DNA from: Vibrio gelatinilyticus
GTDB lineage: Bacteria; Pseudomonadota; Gammaproteobacteria; Enterobacterales; Vibrionaceae
Direction of reading: 5' to 3'
Length of the DNA stretch: 64,000 nucleotides
NCBI RefSeq assembly: GCF_022836845.1
Contig: NZ_JAJNNZ010000004.1
Span: 62,001-126,000, forward strand
Position numbers and translations under genes: made by a program. Within the stretch, counting starts at the first letter, position 1, and each line of letters opens with the position of its first letter. This document shows, piece by piece, positions 44,976-53,833 of the stretch. The notes beneath the pieces were generated by a model. That model searched no databases and was not told the DNA's origin. It saw nothing but the letters and a program-made list of their open reading frames with translations.

Positions 44976-47105
44976 TTAGACCACAGCATCGAGTTTAGGC
45001 GGTAAAGAGTGCAACGTTGAGTGGTGCATTCGCTTAATCGTTTCCAGTTTGTACTTATCAATAATGACACTTCGAGTGACCGCGTCACCTTTTGCTTCAT
45101 ACATAGCCAGGTCTGTATATACCAGTAGATCTTTAATAGTAAGGTCACTGACATCAGACAGGAAAACGCCCATTGATGCTGTGAGTTGCAGCGTTACATG
45201 CTGTTGTCGGACGACAAATTCAAAAGACTCTAACTTCGGTAAAATAAACTTTAAGCTGCCTTCATTGATGGGGCTGATAACAACAAACTCATCGCCACCA
45301 ATTCGATAAATATTGCCGTCAATGACTTTATTTAGAAGTTTGGCATAGCATTTAAGAACTTGATCTCCCACGCTGTGTCCGTAGGTATCATTGACGTGTT
45401 TAAACTCGTTGAGATCGATATAGATTAGGCAGTTGCCTTTACCTAACGATTGTTTTGCGATGCGATTGAGGGAGTGCCGATTACGAAGCTTGGTTAACGC
45501 ATCATGGTTTGCCCGATGATTGGTGACAAATCCAAAGAGAAGGGTGACAAGGGCCAATAGAACCAACAATAGATTGACGACAAATGAACGTTGTTGCTCT
45601 TGTTTTTGTTCGAACACTTCTTTCCAATTAGAAGGGGGTTGATAGCTCAGGGTAATCGATTCTGCGTCGACAAAGTCAAGGGTACGGCTAAATAGCTGAG
45701 ATAACGCACGACCTCTTTGGGTATCAGCAAAACCAAATTGCAGCTCTGGGGTATAAAAATCGCTGAAGTAAGGATCTTCGACGATATCGAAGGTTTTCTT
45801 GTCGTAAAGAATCTTGTTAAGTGTCACTCGGTCAGTCACCGCATAGTCAATAGTGCGATTGCGCAGGCCATTTAGTAGGTTTTCTGAATCACTAAAATAG
45901 ATGAATTCTTTATTGGGCAAGAGTTGCTCTGCGATCTTAGCGAAAATTCCGTTGGCGATAACACCAACCTTTTCAGAGAACAGCTCTGATACATGCTTGT
46001 GGACTTGATCTTTGTAACCCATCCGTTTGGCGATAACACCTTCTAAGTTTACGTAGGTTTTATGATTGACTGGTGGCAAGCCCCTTTTGAAATGGCTCAG
46101 TTTATAAGAACTTGAAACCGGAGTAATGACATCATACTCAATGTCATTTTCTGGCAGTGTTAGTTTTGAGAGTGGCTGAACAGAATGGTAAGTAAATTGG
46201 CATTTTAATGCATTAAGGGCACAAATTTGCTTAGCAAAATCAACCGATATACCAGCAACGTTACCAGCATCATTTAGAAAAACATAAGGCTTACTTTGAG
46301 TGAGGAGGATTCTGATCGGAAGAGAGCCATCTATATCCGAGTCATGCATTAATTGCCGTAGGTGTTTAACAGCAATACTGCTGATGTACTCGTCTAATTT
46401 CTCTCTCAGTTGTTTTTGCACCGTTTCTTGAGAAATGATGAGATTAAATCGTCTAAGTAGCGCTCTATTCTCCTCTTTATTAGTGATGATAGATACTGGA
46501 GGAATAGACACTTGATCGTTAATTTGAGTGGCCTTGAAACCGGCGTTTAAAAACTCCTCAAGCTGCAAAAAAGTACCAATATAGCCATCAATGTGTCCTT
46601 TTTTGATGGCGTAATAAGCTACGTCATTATTATTGAAATCAATGACACGTTTGTTGGGGTAATATTTTTGTATGATATCAGTGAACGCCGTATACATGCT
46701 TGTTCCTACGGTGTTCATCGATTCAAAGGATTGGCCTTTTTGGCTAAATAGGTAGGTTGGCTCGATGTTAGTGGGTTGGGAAAAAATAAACAGATTCGAA
46801 CGAGCTCGGGTATAAGTTATGTTCGCAGCAAAATCGATTTGCCCTGTCTGAACCGCTTTAAGCCTCGCACCAAACTCGGGGTAGTGTACGTATTCGAAAT
46901 TGATATTCGAGTGTTCAGAAATCGTTGAGAAAATAAAACGAGCGAGAAAATCTCTCTCGTTGGCTGAAACCAAATAGGTGTTTGATTGTGCTGTTTGAGA
47001 AGACGCTGGCACGGCTTGCGCTCGTACTGTTTCGATTGAAAACGAGTACACGACAGCAATTACTGCGCTCCAAATGTGTTTCATCCAAATATTTTTACGA
47101 GTCAA
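44976..47105 (-). CDS. Diguanylate cyclase with periplasmic solute-binding sensor domains
   Basis: 709 residues. A signal or anchor segment is at the N-terminus. Two SBP_bac_3-like regions follow (about residues 40-250 and 265-490; for example IDFAANITYTRARSNLFIFS and VAGISVDFAKQICALNALKC). One membrane helix near 510-530 precedes a GGDEF domain with an intact RIGGDEFVV, so it should make c-di-GMP. No EAL domain is present. Starting at TTG 47105 leaves AAGGAA 9 bases upstream; ATG at 47084 (MKHIW) is an alternative. The signal sensed is likely an amino-acid-like solute. Confidence 0.85.
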   Translation of the reverse strand: MTRKNIWMKHIWSAVIAVVYSFSIETVRAQAVPASSQTAQSNTYLVSANERDFLARFIFSTISEHSNINFEYVHYPEFGARLKAVQTGQIDFAANITYTRARSNLFIFSQPTNIEPTYLFSQKGQSFESMNTVGTSMYTAFTDIIQKYYPNKRVIDFNNNDVAYYAIKKGHIDGYIGTFLQLEEFLNAGFKATQINDQVSIPPVSIITNKEENRALLRRFNLIISQETVQKQLREKLDEYISSIAVKHLRQLMHDSDIDGSLPIRILLTQSKPYVFLNDAGNVAGISVDFAKQICALNALKCQFTYHSVQPLSKLTLPENDIEYDVITPVSSSYKLSHFKRGLPPVNHKTYVNLEGVIAKRMGYKDQVHKHVSELFSEKVGVIANGIFAKIAEQLLPNKEFIYFSDSENLLNGLRNRTIDYAVTDRVTLNKILYDKKTFDIVEDPYFSDFYTPELQFGFADTQRGRALSQLFSRTLDFVDAESITLSYQPPSNWKEVFEQKQEQQRSFVVNLLLVLLALVTLLFGFVTNHRANHDALTKLRNRHSLNRIAKQSLGKGNCLIYIDLNEFKHVNDTYGHSVGDQVLKCYAKLLNKVIDGNIYRIGGDEFVVISPINEGSLKFILPKLESFEFVVRQQHVTLQLTASMGVFLSDVSDLTIKDLLVYTDLAMYEAKGDAVTRSVIIDKYKLETIKRMHHSTLHSLPPKLDAVV

Positions 47106-47463
47106 TGCTAATGGTTCCTTCCATTGCTTGAGAATACCAATCGACGTTAATACTAGACTTTTATTGTTAAATTACAATATTTAACATTATGAAATGTAAC
47201 ACTTATCATGTTGTTGGTAGGCGCACTCCATTGTCATAGAAGTGAAATATTTTCCCTTATTAATGCCACTGTACTCGTTATTAGATGAAAGCTTTTACTT
47301 ACTTAAGTGCAAGCCAGAGATTACACATAGATAATGTGCTGCGAGGGCTATTTTAATTAGAATTGGAGAAGAGGGCATTCCTGTGATGTTAGGTCACATT
47401 AACGGCAAAGATAGTAGGGTATAATCTGCAAAATTCAATATGTTGTGAAATGTTGTTATCGAT
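47106..47463. other. Divergent intergenic region
   Basis: About 360 bases. TATAAT at 47420-47425 is a -10 candidate for the TPR gene. TGTGA-N7-TCACA at 47382-47398 resembles a CRP site with one extra spacer base. Confidence 0.5.
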
Positions 47464-48090
47464 ATGTCCACTGTTTTTCTTTTCGTCAGCTTTTTATGTT
47501 GTGTATTTGTGGTGATTTTATTTAGCTTGCGGAAATTGAATACCCGAGCTCGCCTTACAACTTCTTTATTGATCAGTGTCTGTATTGTATCCGTTGCGAC
47601 TTTAGTGTTTGAAGCGACAAAGCAACCTTTACCTCAAGCAGAACCTCCTCAAAATATCCACTCTGGCTCTGAGTTAATGGCCAAAGTTCAGCAAGCGTTA
47701 GAAGAGGATCCCAATGATTCTAAGAATTGGTTTACTCTGGGGCAGTTTTACATGCAGCTTGGTGATTTTGCATCAGCAGATACTTGCTTTGATTACTCTA
47801 TTCGTTTGTCTAACACACCATACGCTGGACAGTTTGCGGCGCGTGCAACGGCGAAATATTATCTTGAGAAGCAAAATCTAACGCAAGATGTTCGTCATCT
47901 TTTAGATAGTGCACTTGCTATGGACCCGTTAAATGATACTGCGTTGCTTTTACTTGCGTCTGACTATCACTTAAATTCCGAGTACCAAAAAGCCATTGAT
48001 ATATGGATGCAATTGTTAGATTCGAATCGACAAGGCATAGATAGAGTGAGTTTGATCGATAAAATCAATCAAACCAAAGCCAGACTCTAG
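47464..48090 (+). CDS. NrfG/CcmI-like membrane TPR protein (cytochrome c maturation)
   Basis: 208 residues. Two N-terminal hydrophobic segments (about 1-20 and 34-50) anchor a periplasmic TPR domain (about residues 70-200: DPNDSKNWFTLGQFYMQLGDFASAD and LLASDYHLNSEYQKAIDIWMQL). This is the form of NrfG or the CcmI/CcmH TPR part, which helps heme attachment. The nrfE-nrfF operon further right lacks a TPR partner, so this detached gene could supply it. Other periplasmic TPR roles remain possible. Confidence 0.6.
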   Translation: MSTVFLFVSFLCCVFVVILFSLRKLNTRARLTTSLLISVCIVSVATLVFEATKQPLPQAEPPQNIHSGSELMAKVQQALEEDPNDSKNWFTLGQFYMQLGDFASADTCFDYSIRLSNTPYAGQFAARATAKYYLEKQNLTQDVRHLLDSALAMDPLNDTALLLLASDYHLNSEYQKAIDIWMQLLDSNRQGIDRVSLIDKINQTKARL

Positions 48091-48095
48091 GTTGG

Positions 48096-48127
48096 TGGCA
48101 ATACATTCGATGGCAATTGTATTGCCA
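48096..48127. terminator. Hairpin between convergent genes
   Basis: 9-bp perfect inverted repeat TGGCAATAC/GTATTGCCA in the 38-base gap between the TPR gene and the KAS III gene. It has no T-run, so termination efficiency is uncertain. Confidence 0.5.
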
Positions 48128-48128
48128 A

Positions 48129-49178
48129 TCAATGAGTATAAACAAACCCACCATACATGTACTTTGTTGCTTCAGCGCCGAGAATAGCAACGGTATCCCC
48201 TTGTTTAAGTTTGTCACTATTGATTAGGTGTGAAAAGCTACTCCAAATGGCGGCTGAACCTAGGTTACCTAACCATTTTGCATCGTTAATAACCCGTGAA
48301 GTCGGCACTCCCAGTAGCTTGGCAACCTGTTGGTCGATAAGCCCACTTGCCTGGTGAGGGATGATGTAATCAAACTCTTGAATATCGTACCCTTGACTGT
48401 TCAAGGCCGATACGCAAGCCTGAATTAGTTTTGCTCCGTTTTGTTTGACAGACACAGCGTCATGACGAAACAAATAGGGAGATAAGCTATCGTCGAGCTC
48501 CCGGCTGGGCAATGTCAGCCCGGGTTGGCTGTTTGTACCAATCTGGCCGAAATAACATCCGCTGATGACTCTTCTCTTACTTCCATTCCAAGGTGCTAAC
48601 AGAACACCGGCAGCGCCATCTCCCATTTGCATGTAGTTCACTAACTGGGAGTTGTCGCGTTTTATATCGTCAAAGTTGAAGTGTAAAGAGCCAGTCTCGC
48701 TCCCCAAAATCACTAGGGGTTTGTTGGTCATGGAGATTCGAGGTAACGCGAATTGAAGGGCATTGGCGAACCCGGTACAAGCTTGCCTGAGTTCAATAAA
48801 GGGACCGTTATAGTTAAGCCTTTCTGCAACCCAGGCAATACCTGGTGGCAGCAATGTATCAGGTGTAGTGGTATGAGCAATGAGGTAGTCCAGTTGTTCA
48901 ATGGACAAGTCAGACGTTCTCAGCAACTCTTCAATCACAGCGGCACAGAGTTCAGCATTAGTGACGATCGGTGTGGTTGCGTTGCACGTGATGGACCGAG
49001 AAAAAAAGCGAGAATGGACGCCAAGGCTTCTGGCGATAAACTTGGCTTTTCTGGCATATTTCGGACCACTAAATAGTGAGAGAGCCGTGAATAGAGAATC
49101 ATTATCTAAGTGTTGATCCGGATAACAATTTGCCGCGGAAATAAGGCTTAGCTTAGTGTCCAAAATGGATGCATTCAT
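48129..49178 (-). CDS. 3-oxoacyl-ACP synthase III-like (KAS III/FabH family)
   Basis: 349 residues of the thiolase fold. The full catalytic triad is visible: C134 in RQACTGFANA, H275 in IIPHQASGL and N305 in WLGNLGSAA. It is longer and more divergent than housekeeping FabH and is not in a fatty-acid gene cluster. It is second in a two-gene unit, two bases after a ferritin-like protein gene. Such stand-alone KAS III enzymes often make specialised acyl products rather than membrane lipid. The product is unknown. Confidence 0.85.
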   Translation of the reverse strand: MNASILDTKLSLISAANCYPDQHLDNDSLFTALSLFSGPKYARKAKFIARSLGVHSRFFSRSITCNATTPIVTNAELCAAVIEELLRTSDLSIEQLDYLIAHTTTPDTLLPPGIAWVAERLNYNGPFIELRQACTGFANALQFALPRISMTNKPLVILGSETGSLHFNFDDIKRDNSQLVNYMQMGDGAAGVLLAPWNGSKRRVISGCYFGQIGTNSQPGLTLPSRELDDSLSPYLFRHDAVSVKQNGAKLIQACVSALNSQGYDIQEFDYIIPHQASGLIDQQVAKLLGVPTSRVINDAKWLGNLGSAAIWSSFSHLINSDKLKQGDTVAILGAEATKYMYGGFVYTH

Positions 49179-49180
49179 TG

Positions 49181-49888
49181 TTAATTCGTCCTTGTGATAA
49201 ACAAAGTATCGATATCCACACCGATAGTTAGAAAAGCCTTTTTCTCTGTTGATAAAAGCTTGTGAAGCTTTTGAGTGAGTTGATCAAATAAACGCAGGCG
49301 CTGCTCTTTTGTTAGCGCAGATTGTTTAGAGTGCTTTTTGGCGATTGAAACATGTTTTGCTTCATCTTGCTTGATACATCGACAAAGTGATACGAATGGG
49401 TGGGAGCAAGGCAAAGTACTTTTCTCAAGCGCTAACATTAGTTTACATACCCAACTGTCCAGACATGCAATCTGTGCGTAATGTTGCTCTATCGTCAGCT
49501 GCTTTCCTAACCCTGCGAAAAACAATTGGCTTCGGCGACGGATGGTATTGATATCGTCAGGAGTGGGGAGTTGCTCTAACACGTAAAGTAATGCCTTTTC
49601 ATGATATACCTCATCTGAAACAATGCGCTCCAAATCGACAATATCGTTTTCTGACGCACTCGGGGATTGTCTAAATCGCTCTTTTTCGTTGTAAAAGACC
49701 CACTGCGAAGATTGCTCTCCGCAAATCAGTAAGGGAATAAGCCGGGATAAGGCGATTTGCTGCAAGGCTGTAAAAGTAAAGCGGCACTGCTTGTGTAGTT
49801 CAAGCCAGGATTTTACAGGGCTGTTAGACTGAGACAGCGACGCCTGTATAGGGATAGATGCAAAGCACGGTTTCATCAAGGTACTCAT
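49181..49888 (-). CDS. Ferritin-like diiron-type protein of unknown function
   Basis: 235 residues, mainly helical, no signal peptide. Two ExxH motifs are present: E93-x-x-H96 (in SDEVYHEKAL) and E176-x-x-H179 (in KQDEAKHV), with E134 and H136 between them. This spacing fits a four-helix diiron site as in ferritin-like oxidases or oxygenases. No closer family was recognised. It lies two bases upstream of the KAS III gene in the same orientation, so the two probably work together. No strong ribosome binding site precedes the ATG. Confidence 0.6.
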   Translation of the reverse strand: MSTLMKPCFASIPIQASLSQSNSPVKSWLELHKQCRFTFTALQQIALSRLIPLLICGEQSSQWVFYNEKERFRQSPSASENDIVDLERIVSDEVYHEKALLYVLEQLPTPDDINTIRRRSQLFFAGLGKQLTIEQHYAQIACLDSWVCKLMLALEKSTLPCSHPFVSLCRCIKQDEAKHVSIAKKHSKQSALTKEQRLRLFDQLTQKLHKLLSTEKKAFLTIGVDIDTLFITRTN

Positions 49889-50018
49889 TGTTGAATTAAA
49901 ATAATGCTAATTAAGCCAACGTATCAGTGACGTTATTAACATTAGACCGTTTCAACAAAGATTTCTTTCAAACTATGGACAAAGTTATTTATGGCGATAG
50001 GCGATAGGCGAGAGGTGT

Positions 50019-50447
50019 TCAATAGGTATATCCTAAACCAAAGTAGGCGGCTTCAATTCCAGTGTTATAGCCAACATCCGCGGTAAACCCAGTAATGTCG
50101 GTTTTGAAGAGCAGACCTAGGTTTCCGTTGAAGCCAAGCTCGGTTTCGTACTCTTTAATCGGCCCATCTGAGAGTATCAGGCGAGAGTTATTGCTAATGC
50201 CTGCACCCGCATAGCCAACAATGTTATTGCTTAATGACTTTGTAAGGCCCACATTCAAAGCAAAGTCGTCATTGTTGGGCCCCATCCCCCCTGCAAGGTT
50301 AGAGTAAAAACCATATTGGGTATTTCTATCGTGATAAAGCGCGACACCAAAACCACCTTCGCTTGTTGTACCCAGGGTAACGGTATTGAAAGTTCCGCAA
50401 TAGGCCGTTGATGAAATAAGCATGGAAGTGATAATGAGTTTGTTCAT
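50019..50447 (-). CDS. Small secreted or outer-membrane beta-rich protein
   Basis: 142 residues with a short signal peptide (MNKLIITSMLISSTAYC). The mature part is glycine- and aromatic-rich with alternating strands (GGFGVALYHDRNTQYGFY; FTADVGYNTGIEAAYFG) and ends in YTY, as in outer-membrane barrels. It is too short for a standard eight-strand barrel but could fit a small one. No family was recognised. It is separated from nrfA by its own gap and the nrfA terminator, so it is not part of the nrf system. Confidence 0.65.
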   Translation of the reverse strand: MNKLIITSMLISSTAYCGTFNTVTLGTTSEGGFGVALYHDRNTQYGFYSNLAGGMGPNNDDFALNVGLTKSLSNNIVGYAGAGISNNSRLILSDGPIKEYETELGFNGNLGLLFKTDITGFTADVGYNTGIEAAYFGLGYTY

Positions 50448-50548
50448 TTGAAGACCCAGAAAGGTGACCTGTGTTCCTTATAGTATAGCGAATAGGACAG
50501 GGCAACAAGTACGGAGTTCCGAACAAAATATCACATAACCAGCTGATA

Positions 50549-50580
50549 TTAAAAAGCCCTAACCATAAGGCTAGGGCTTT
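50549..50580 (-). terminator. Terminator of nrfA
   Basis: AAAGCCCTA/TAGGGCTTT stem with a 10-base loop, followed on the minus strand by TTTTT, about 50 bases after the nrfA stop codon. Confidence 0.85.
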
Positions 50581-50630
50581 ATTAAAACCATTAATTGGCC
50601 GTCTGAATAAGTGATGGCGTCATAAGTGGA

Positions 50631-52046
50631 TTAGTACTTAGCTTCCCTCGCGTCAGCTTCTTTTTCCCATTCCGGAACAACTGTTTCAAGGAAGTGCTTC
50701 TTATCGGCGTTCATCTTATCCATGTTCATACCAAGAGCCGCTTGTGCTTTCTCTTTGGTTGAGATGTCTGGAATTTTCACTGGCTCTGTGATGCCTTTTT
50801 TAGCCAAGAGACGAATAAGCTTAGTTCGAGCATCTGCCGCTTTGTCGACAGAAGTACCCAGCACTTCCAATGCAACTTCAGGTGCATGCATATGAACGCC
50901 GTGCGACGCAATTGCGTAGTCCCAGCGCCACTGAGCATGACGAATATCCATAAGGATTGGTTTCATTTCTTCTTCTGTTGCCCCTGCATCCCATGCAGCT
51001 CCTGCTTCAAAGTGCGCCGCAACGATTTGCTTCTCAGCAGTAAGCTTCATATTAAGTACCTGAGCTTTACGCGTAGAAACAATACCTTGTAATTGATCTT
51101 TGCTTTGAGTGTGGCAATTAGCACAAGTATCTTCAAAGCGATCTAGCGGATTGCCAACCTTGTGGTCAGTGTATACGGTACCGTCTTCTTTCGTTACTTT
51201 TGGCATGTGACAGTCAACACAAACGACACCGTTTTTGCCGTGAATACCATCGCGCCATGTTTCATAACCAGGGTGCTGAGCTTTTAGCATTGGAGCTTTA
51301 GAGACAGCGTGTTGCCAGTCTTTAAAGTTAAGAGCATCGTAGTAGGTTTCCATTTCACCAACTTGCGTGCCCATGTCCCATGGGAATTTTACGGCCTTAG
51401 TTGGCCCTGTGAAGTAGTATTCAACGTGGCATTGTGCACAGACAGATGCTTGCTTGTCTAAACGTGACTGGTCCTCAAATTTTTTGCCAATGGCTTCGAA
51501 AGCGCGTTCAACATAAGGGCGAGTAAGCGCTAATGCAGGCTCACCGTTTTTGAAGTTTTCACTACGAGTATCATGACAGTCTGCACAGCCAATCGGATTG
51601 GCAATTTCAGCGCCTAAGCGTGCCCACTTGCCATCAAAATAGCCATCTTCACCGCGTTCGTCGATAATACGCGCGACATCTGGGCTTTTACAACTCCAAC
51701 ACGCCATAGGCATAGGTCCTGATTTAGCGTCAGTTGGACCACCAGTACGGAGTGTTTGTCGAACATCATCGAGGGCATAGAAGTGACCACGAGCTTTATT
51801 GTAGTCTTTGGCAAAACCATAGCCAGCCCACATGATGACCATATTTGGATCATGCTCTAACGCATCTTCGATCTCTGCGCTTTCGCTGGTTTGCTTCCAC
51901 GATTTGTATTGATCAGGGTGATCTTGCTCGTAGGCTTGGTTTCTAGGGTCCATCAATCCGTCTTCTGAGGCAGCAAAGGCTGGCGCACTTGCGGCACCTA
52001 GTATCGCCATTGCAGCAACGGAACTTATAATCCAGTGCTTGTTCAC
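50631..52046 (-). CDS. nrfA: Cytochrome c nitrite reductase (pentaheme)
   Basis: 471 residues with a Sec signal peptide (cleavage near AFA). It has five heme sites: the catalytic CWSCK at residues 116-120 with lysine ligation, and four CxxCH sites (CADCH, CAQCH, CVDCH, CANCH). It reduces nitrite to ammonium in the periplasm with six electrons. It is divergent from nrfBCDEF, unlike the E. coli nrfA-nrfG single operon. Its promoter region holds an FNR/CRP-like palindrome and a NarP-like site. Confidence 0.97.
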   Translation of the reverse strand: MNKHWIISSVAAMAILGAASAPAFAASEDGLMDPRNQAYEQDHPDQYKSWKQTSESAEIEDALEHDPNMVIMWAGYGFAKDYNKARGHFYALDDVRQTLRTGGPTDAKSGPMPMACWSCKSPDVARIIDERGEDGYFDGKWARLGAEIANPIGCADCHDTRSENFKNGEPALALTRPYVERAFEAIGKKFEDQSRLDKQASVCAQCHVEYYFTGPTKAVKFPWDMGTQVGEMETYYDALNFKDWQHAVSKAPMLKAQHPGYETWRDGIHGKNGVVCVDCHMPKVTKEDGTVYTDHKVGNPLDRFEDTCANCHTQSKDQLQGIVSTRKAQVLNMKLTAEKQIVAAHFEAGAAWDAGATEEEMKPILMDIRHAQWRWDYAIASHGVHMHAPEVALEVLGTSVDKAADARTKLIRLLAKKGITEPVKIPDISTKEKAQAALGMNMDKMNADKKHFLETVVPEWEKEADAREAKY

Positions 52047-52242
52047 GGTGTTATCTCCATATTCTAATTTTTGAATTGCGTTGTGGGGCAGTATTCCTAA
52101 ACAAAAATTGGAGATTCTTACTAATTAAACTGAGATGCTAAGTGCTTGCCATATCAATTCAATCAGTCACTTGATATTAGCTCAAATTTAGACACATTTT
52201 ATTACATGGTGTACCGAAACTGTTTTAGATCAATTTATGTAC

Positions 52243-52256
52243 GTGATTAGTATCAC
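52243..52256. promoter_or_regulatory. FNR/CRP-like palindrome at the nrfA promoter
   Basis: GTGAT-TAGT-ATCAC, a perfect palindrome with four of five positions of each FNR half-site TTGAT/ATCAA. It can equally be read as TGTGA-N6-TCACA for CRP. Confidence 0.65.
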
Positions 52257-52260
52257 GATT

Positions 52261-52292
52261 ACCCCTCTATAACCCTAAAGGGGTAGAGGGGT
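52261..52292. promoter_or_regulatory. NarP-like nested palindrome at the nrfA promoter
   Basis: 9-bp perfect arms ACCCCTCTA/TAGAGGGGT enclose AACCCTAAAGGGG. The 15-mer CCCTAAAGGGGTAGA is identical to that in the nirB promoter, and its distance to the adjacent FNR/CRP-like site is the same. Confidence 0.65.
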
Positions 52293-52469
52293 GCGATGTG
52301 ATGATGGCATCTATTGTTTTTTATTTCAGTTGGTTATGTAAATTTTCACAGTAGAATTATGGTGATACTGCTCACTAAAATGGCGATTAATTCTATTAAA
52401 GATATCTCTTAGGTAATATTATTTTCTGTGTAGCGTTGTGGCTCATCCTAAATAAGAATTGATTTTATT

Positions 52470-52488
52470 TAATCCAGTATCTGGATTA
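52470..52488. promoter_or_regulatory. Palindrome TAATCCAG-TAT-CTGGATTA before nrfB
   Basis: 8-bp perfect arms with a 3-base centre, 62-80 bp before the nrfB start. It could be an operator or a leader-RNA hairpin. Confidence 0.4.
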
Positions 52489-52550
52489 GAGAGGATTAAT
52501 TACAACCAGAGTAACCTAAGGTTAATGTACTGGTTTAAGGAAAGGAAAGA

Positions 52551-53144
52551 ATGGGCAATATAAAATTGACCATGGGCATGATGTTACAAGCACTTCTCTT
52601 ATTATGCCTTTATGGTTTTTCAATAAATGCCTTTGCCGATGAAACAACGTCAGAAACCAGCGTTGAATCTGAACGGCATAAGGTGTCACTTATCCGTGAC
52701 AAAGACTACAAGTGTGTTCAATGTCATAAGGACTCTAAAGAAACATTGCATGGCTCGCATGGGGACAATGCATTTGAGAACCTTGGTAAAGAGGTTAACT
52801 GTACCAATTGCCATAGCAACATAGGGCCAGATCACCGTGACGGAGGCTCAACGGTAATCAAGTACCATGATGCGCAATCTCAACCTGGAACCAACAAAGT
52901 ATTGCTTTCGCAAGAGGCGATTTTGAAGGCGAACAGTCAGTGTACTGAATGCCACCAGCCTCAATACTTAAGAAAAGACAGTTGGACCCACGATGTGCAC
53001 GCCAAAAACTTAACTTGTTCAAATTGCCACTCTGTACACGCCGAAAAAGCTAAGGTGTTGTCTTTCGATCACAAAGAAAAAATTAAAATGTGTGTCGACT
53101 GCCACAAAGACTTTAACGATAAGCGTGAAGAACAGGAGAGATGA
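52551..53144 (+). CDS. nrfB: Pentaheme cytochrome c, NrfB
   Basis: 197 residues with a signal peptide (cleavage near AFA). Five CxxCH heme sites are present: CVQCH, CTNCH, CTECH, CSNCH and CVDCH. NrfB passes electrons from NrfCD to NrfA in the periplasm. Length and heme count fit E. coli NrfB. It is the first gene of nrfBCDEF, with an AAGGAAAG site just before the ATG. The nrfC start follows with one base between. Confidence 0.94.
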   Translation: MGNIKLTMGMMLQALLLLCLYGFSINAFADETTSETSVESERHKVSLIRDKDYKCVQCHKDSKETLHGSHGDNAFENLGKEVNCTNCHSNIGPDHRDGGSTVIKYHDAQSQPGTNKVLLSQEAILKANSQCTECHQPQYLRKDSWTHDVHAKNLTCSNCHSVHAEKAKVLSFDHKEKIKMCVDCHKDFNDKREEQER

Positions 53145-53145
53145 T

Positions 53146-53832
53146 ATGAGTTGTTCTAGAAGAAATTTCTTAACTGGAGCAGGGGCAGTCATCTTTACTA
53201 CTGGGGTTGCGACCACCTCAGTTTTGACCAGTCGAGACTCTAATGCCAGTGATGTAGCAGACCCTGCAAAAAACTACGGTATGTTACACGATGAGAATGC
53301 CTGTATAGGCTGTACTGCTTGTACTGAGGCGTGCCGAGAAGTCAACAAAGTACCAGAAGGTGTGTCGCGTTTAGAGATAAACCGCTCCGGGCCTATTGGC
53401 GAGTATCCTGATGTTGAATACCACTTCACTCGAAATTCTTGCCAGCATTGTGAAAATCCACCGTGTGTCTATGTGTGCCCAACGGGTGCGGCATACAAGG
53501 ACGAAGAAACCGGCATTGTTGACGTTCATAAAGAGAAGTGTGTTGGGTGTGGCTATTGTTTAGCTGCGTGTCCGTATCAGGTGCGCTTCTTCCACCCCGA
53601 AGATAACTCTGCCGATAAGTGTAACTTCTGCCGTGATACCAATCTGGCTGAAGGCAAGCAACCGGCTTGTGTCGAAAGTTGTCCGACAAGCGCTTTGGTC
53701 TTCGGTGATCTTAACGATCCTCAAAGTGACATTAACAAAGCGATTGAAATTAACCTGGTGTACCGCGATAAGTCGCATTTAGGTACTAAGCCAAAATTGT
53801 TCAAAGTTCCGTTCAAAAAAGGGGAGGTGTAA
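53146..53832 (+). CDS. nrfC: Ferredoxin-type subunit, NrfC
   Basis: 228 residues from ATG 53146, with AGGAGA upstream. A Tat signal (SRRNFLTGAGA) precedes four [4Fe-4S] clusters formed by motifs such as CIGCTACTEAC, CVGCGYCLAAC and CNFC. It relays electrons from the membrane quinol protein NrfD to NrfB. The longer frame starting at 53092 lies in nrfB and lacks the Tat motif at its N-terminus. Confidence 0.95.
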   Translation: MSCSRRNFLTGAGAVIFTTGVATTSVLTSRDSNASDVADPAKNYGMLHDENACIGCTACTEACREVNKVPEGVSRLEINRSGPIGEYPDVEYHFTRNSCQHCENPPCVYVCPTGAAYKDEETGIVDVHKEKCVGCGYCLAACPYQVRFFHPEDNSADKCNFCRDTNLAEGKQPACVESCPTSALVFGDLNDPQSDINKAIEINLVYRDKSHLGTKPKLFKVPFKKGEV

Positions 53833-53833
53833 C

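Larger units (their letters stand above)
52047..52550. other. Divergent nrfA-nrfB regulatory region
   Basis: About 500 bases between the nrfA and nrfB start codons. It contains GTGAT-N4-ATCAC (52243-52256), the ACCCCTCTA-flanked NarP-like palindrome (52261-52292) and the TAATCCAG-TAT-CTGGATTA palindrome (52470-52488). No gene is supported. Confidence 0.7.

Noticed and set aside
49981..50018. Short direct repeat GATAGGC after the envelope protein gene
   Set aside because: Only two to three near copies, too short to be more than a local duplication.
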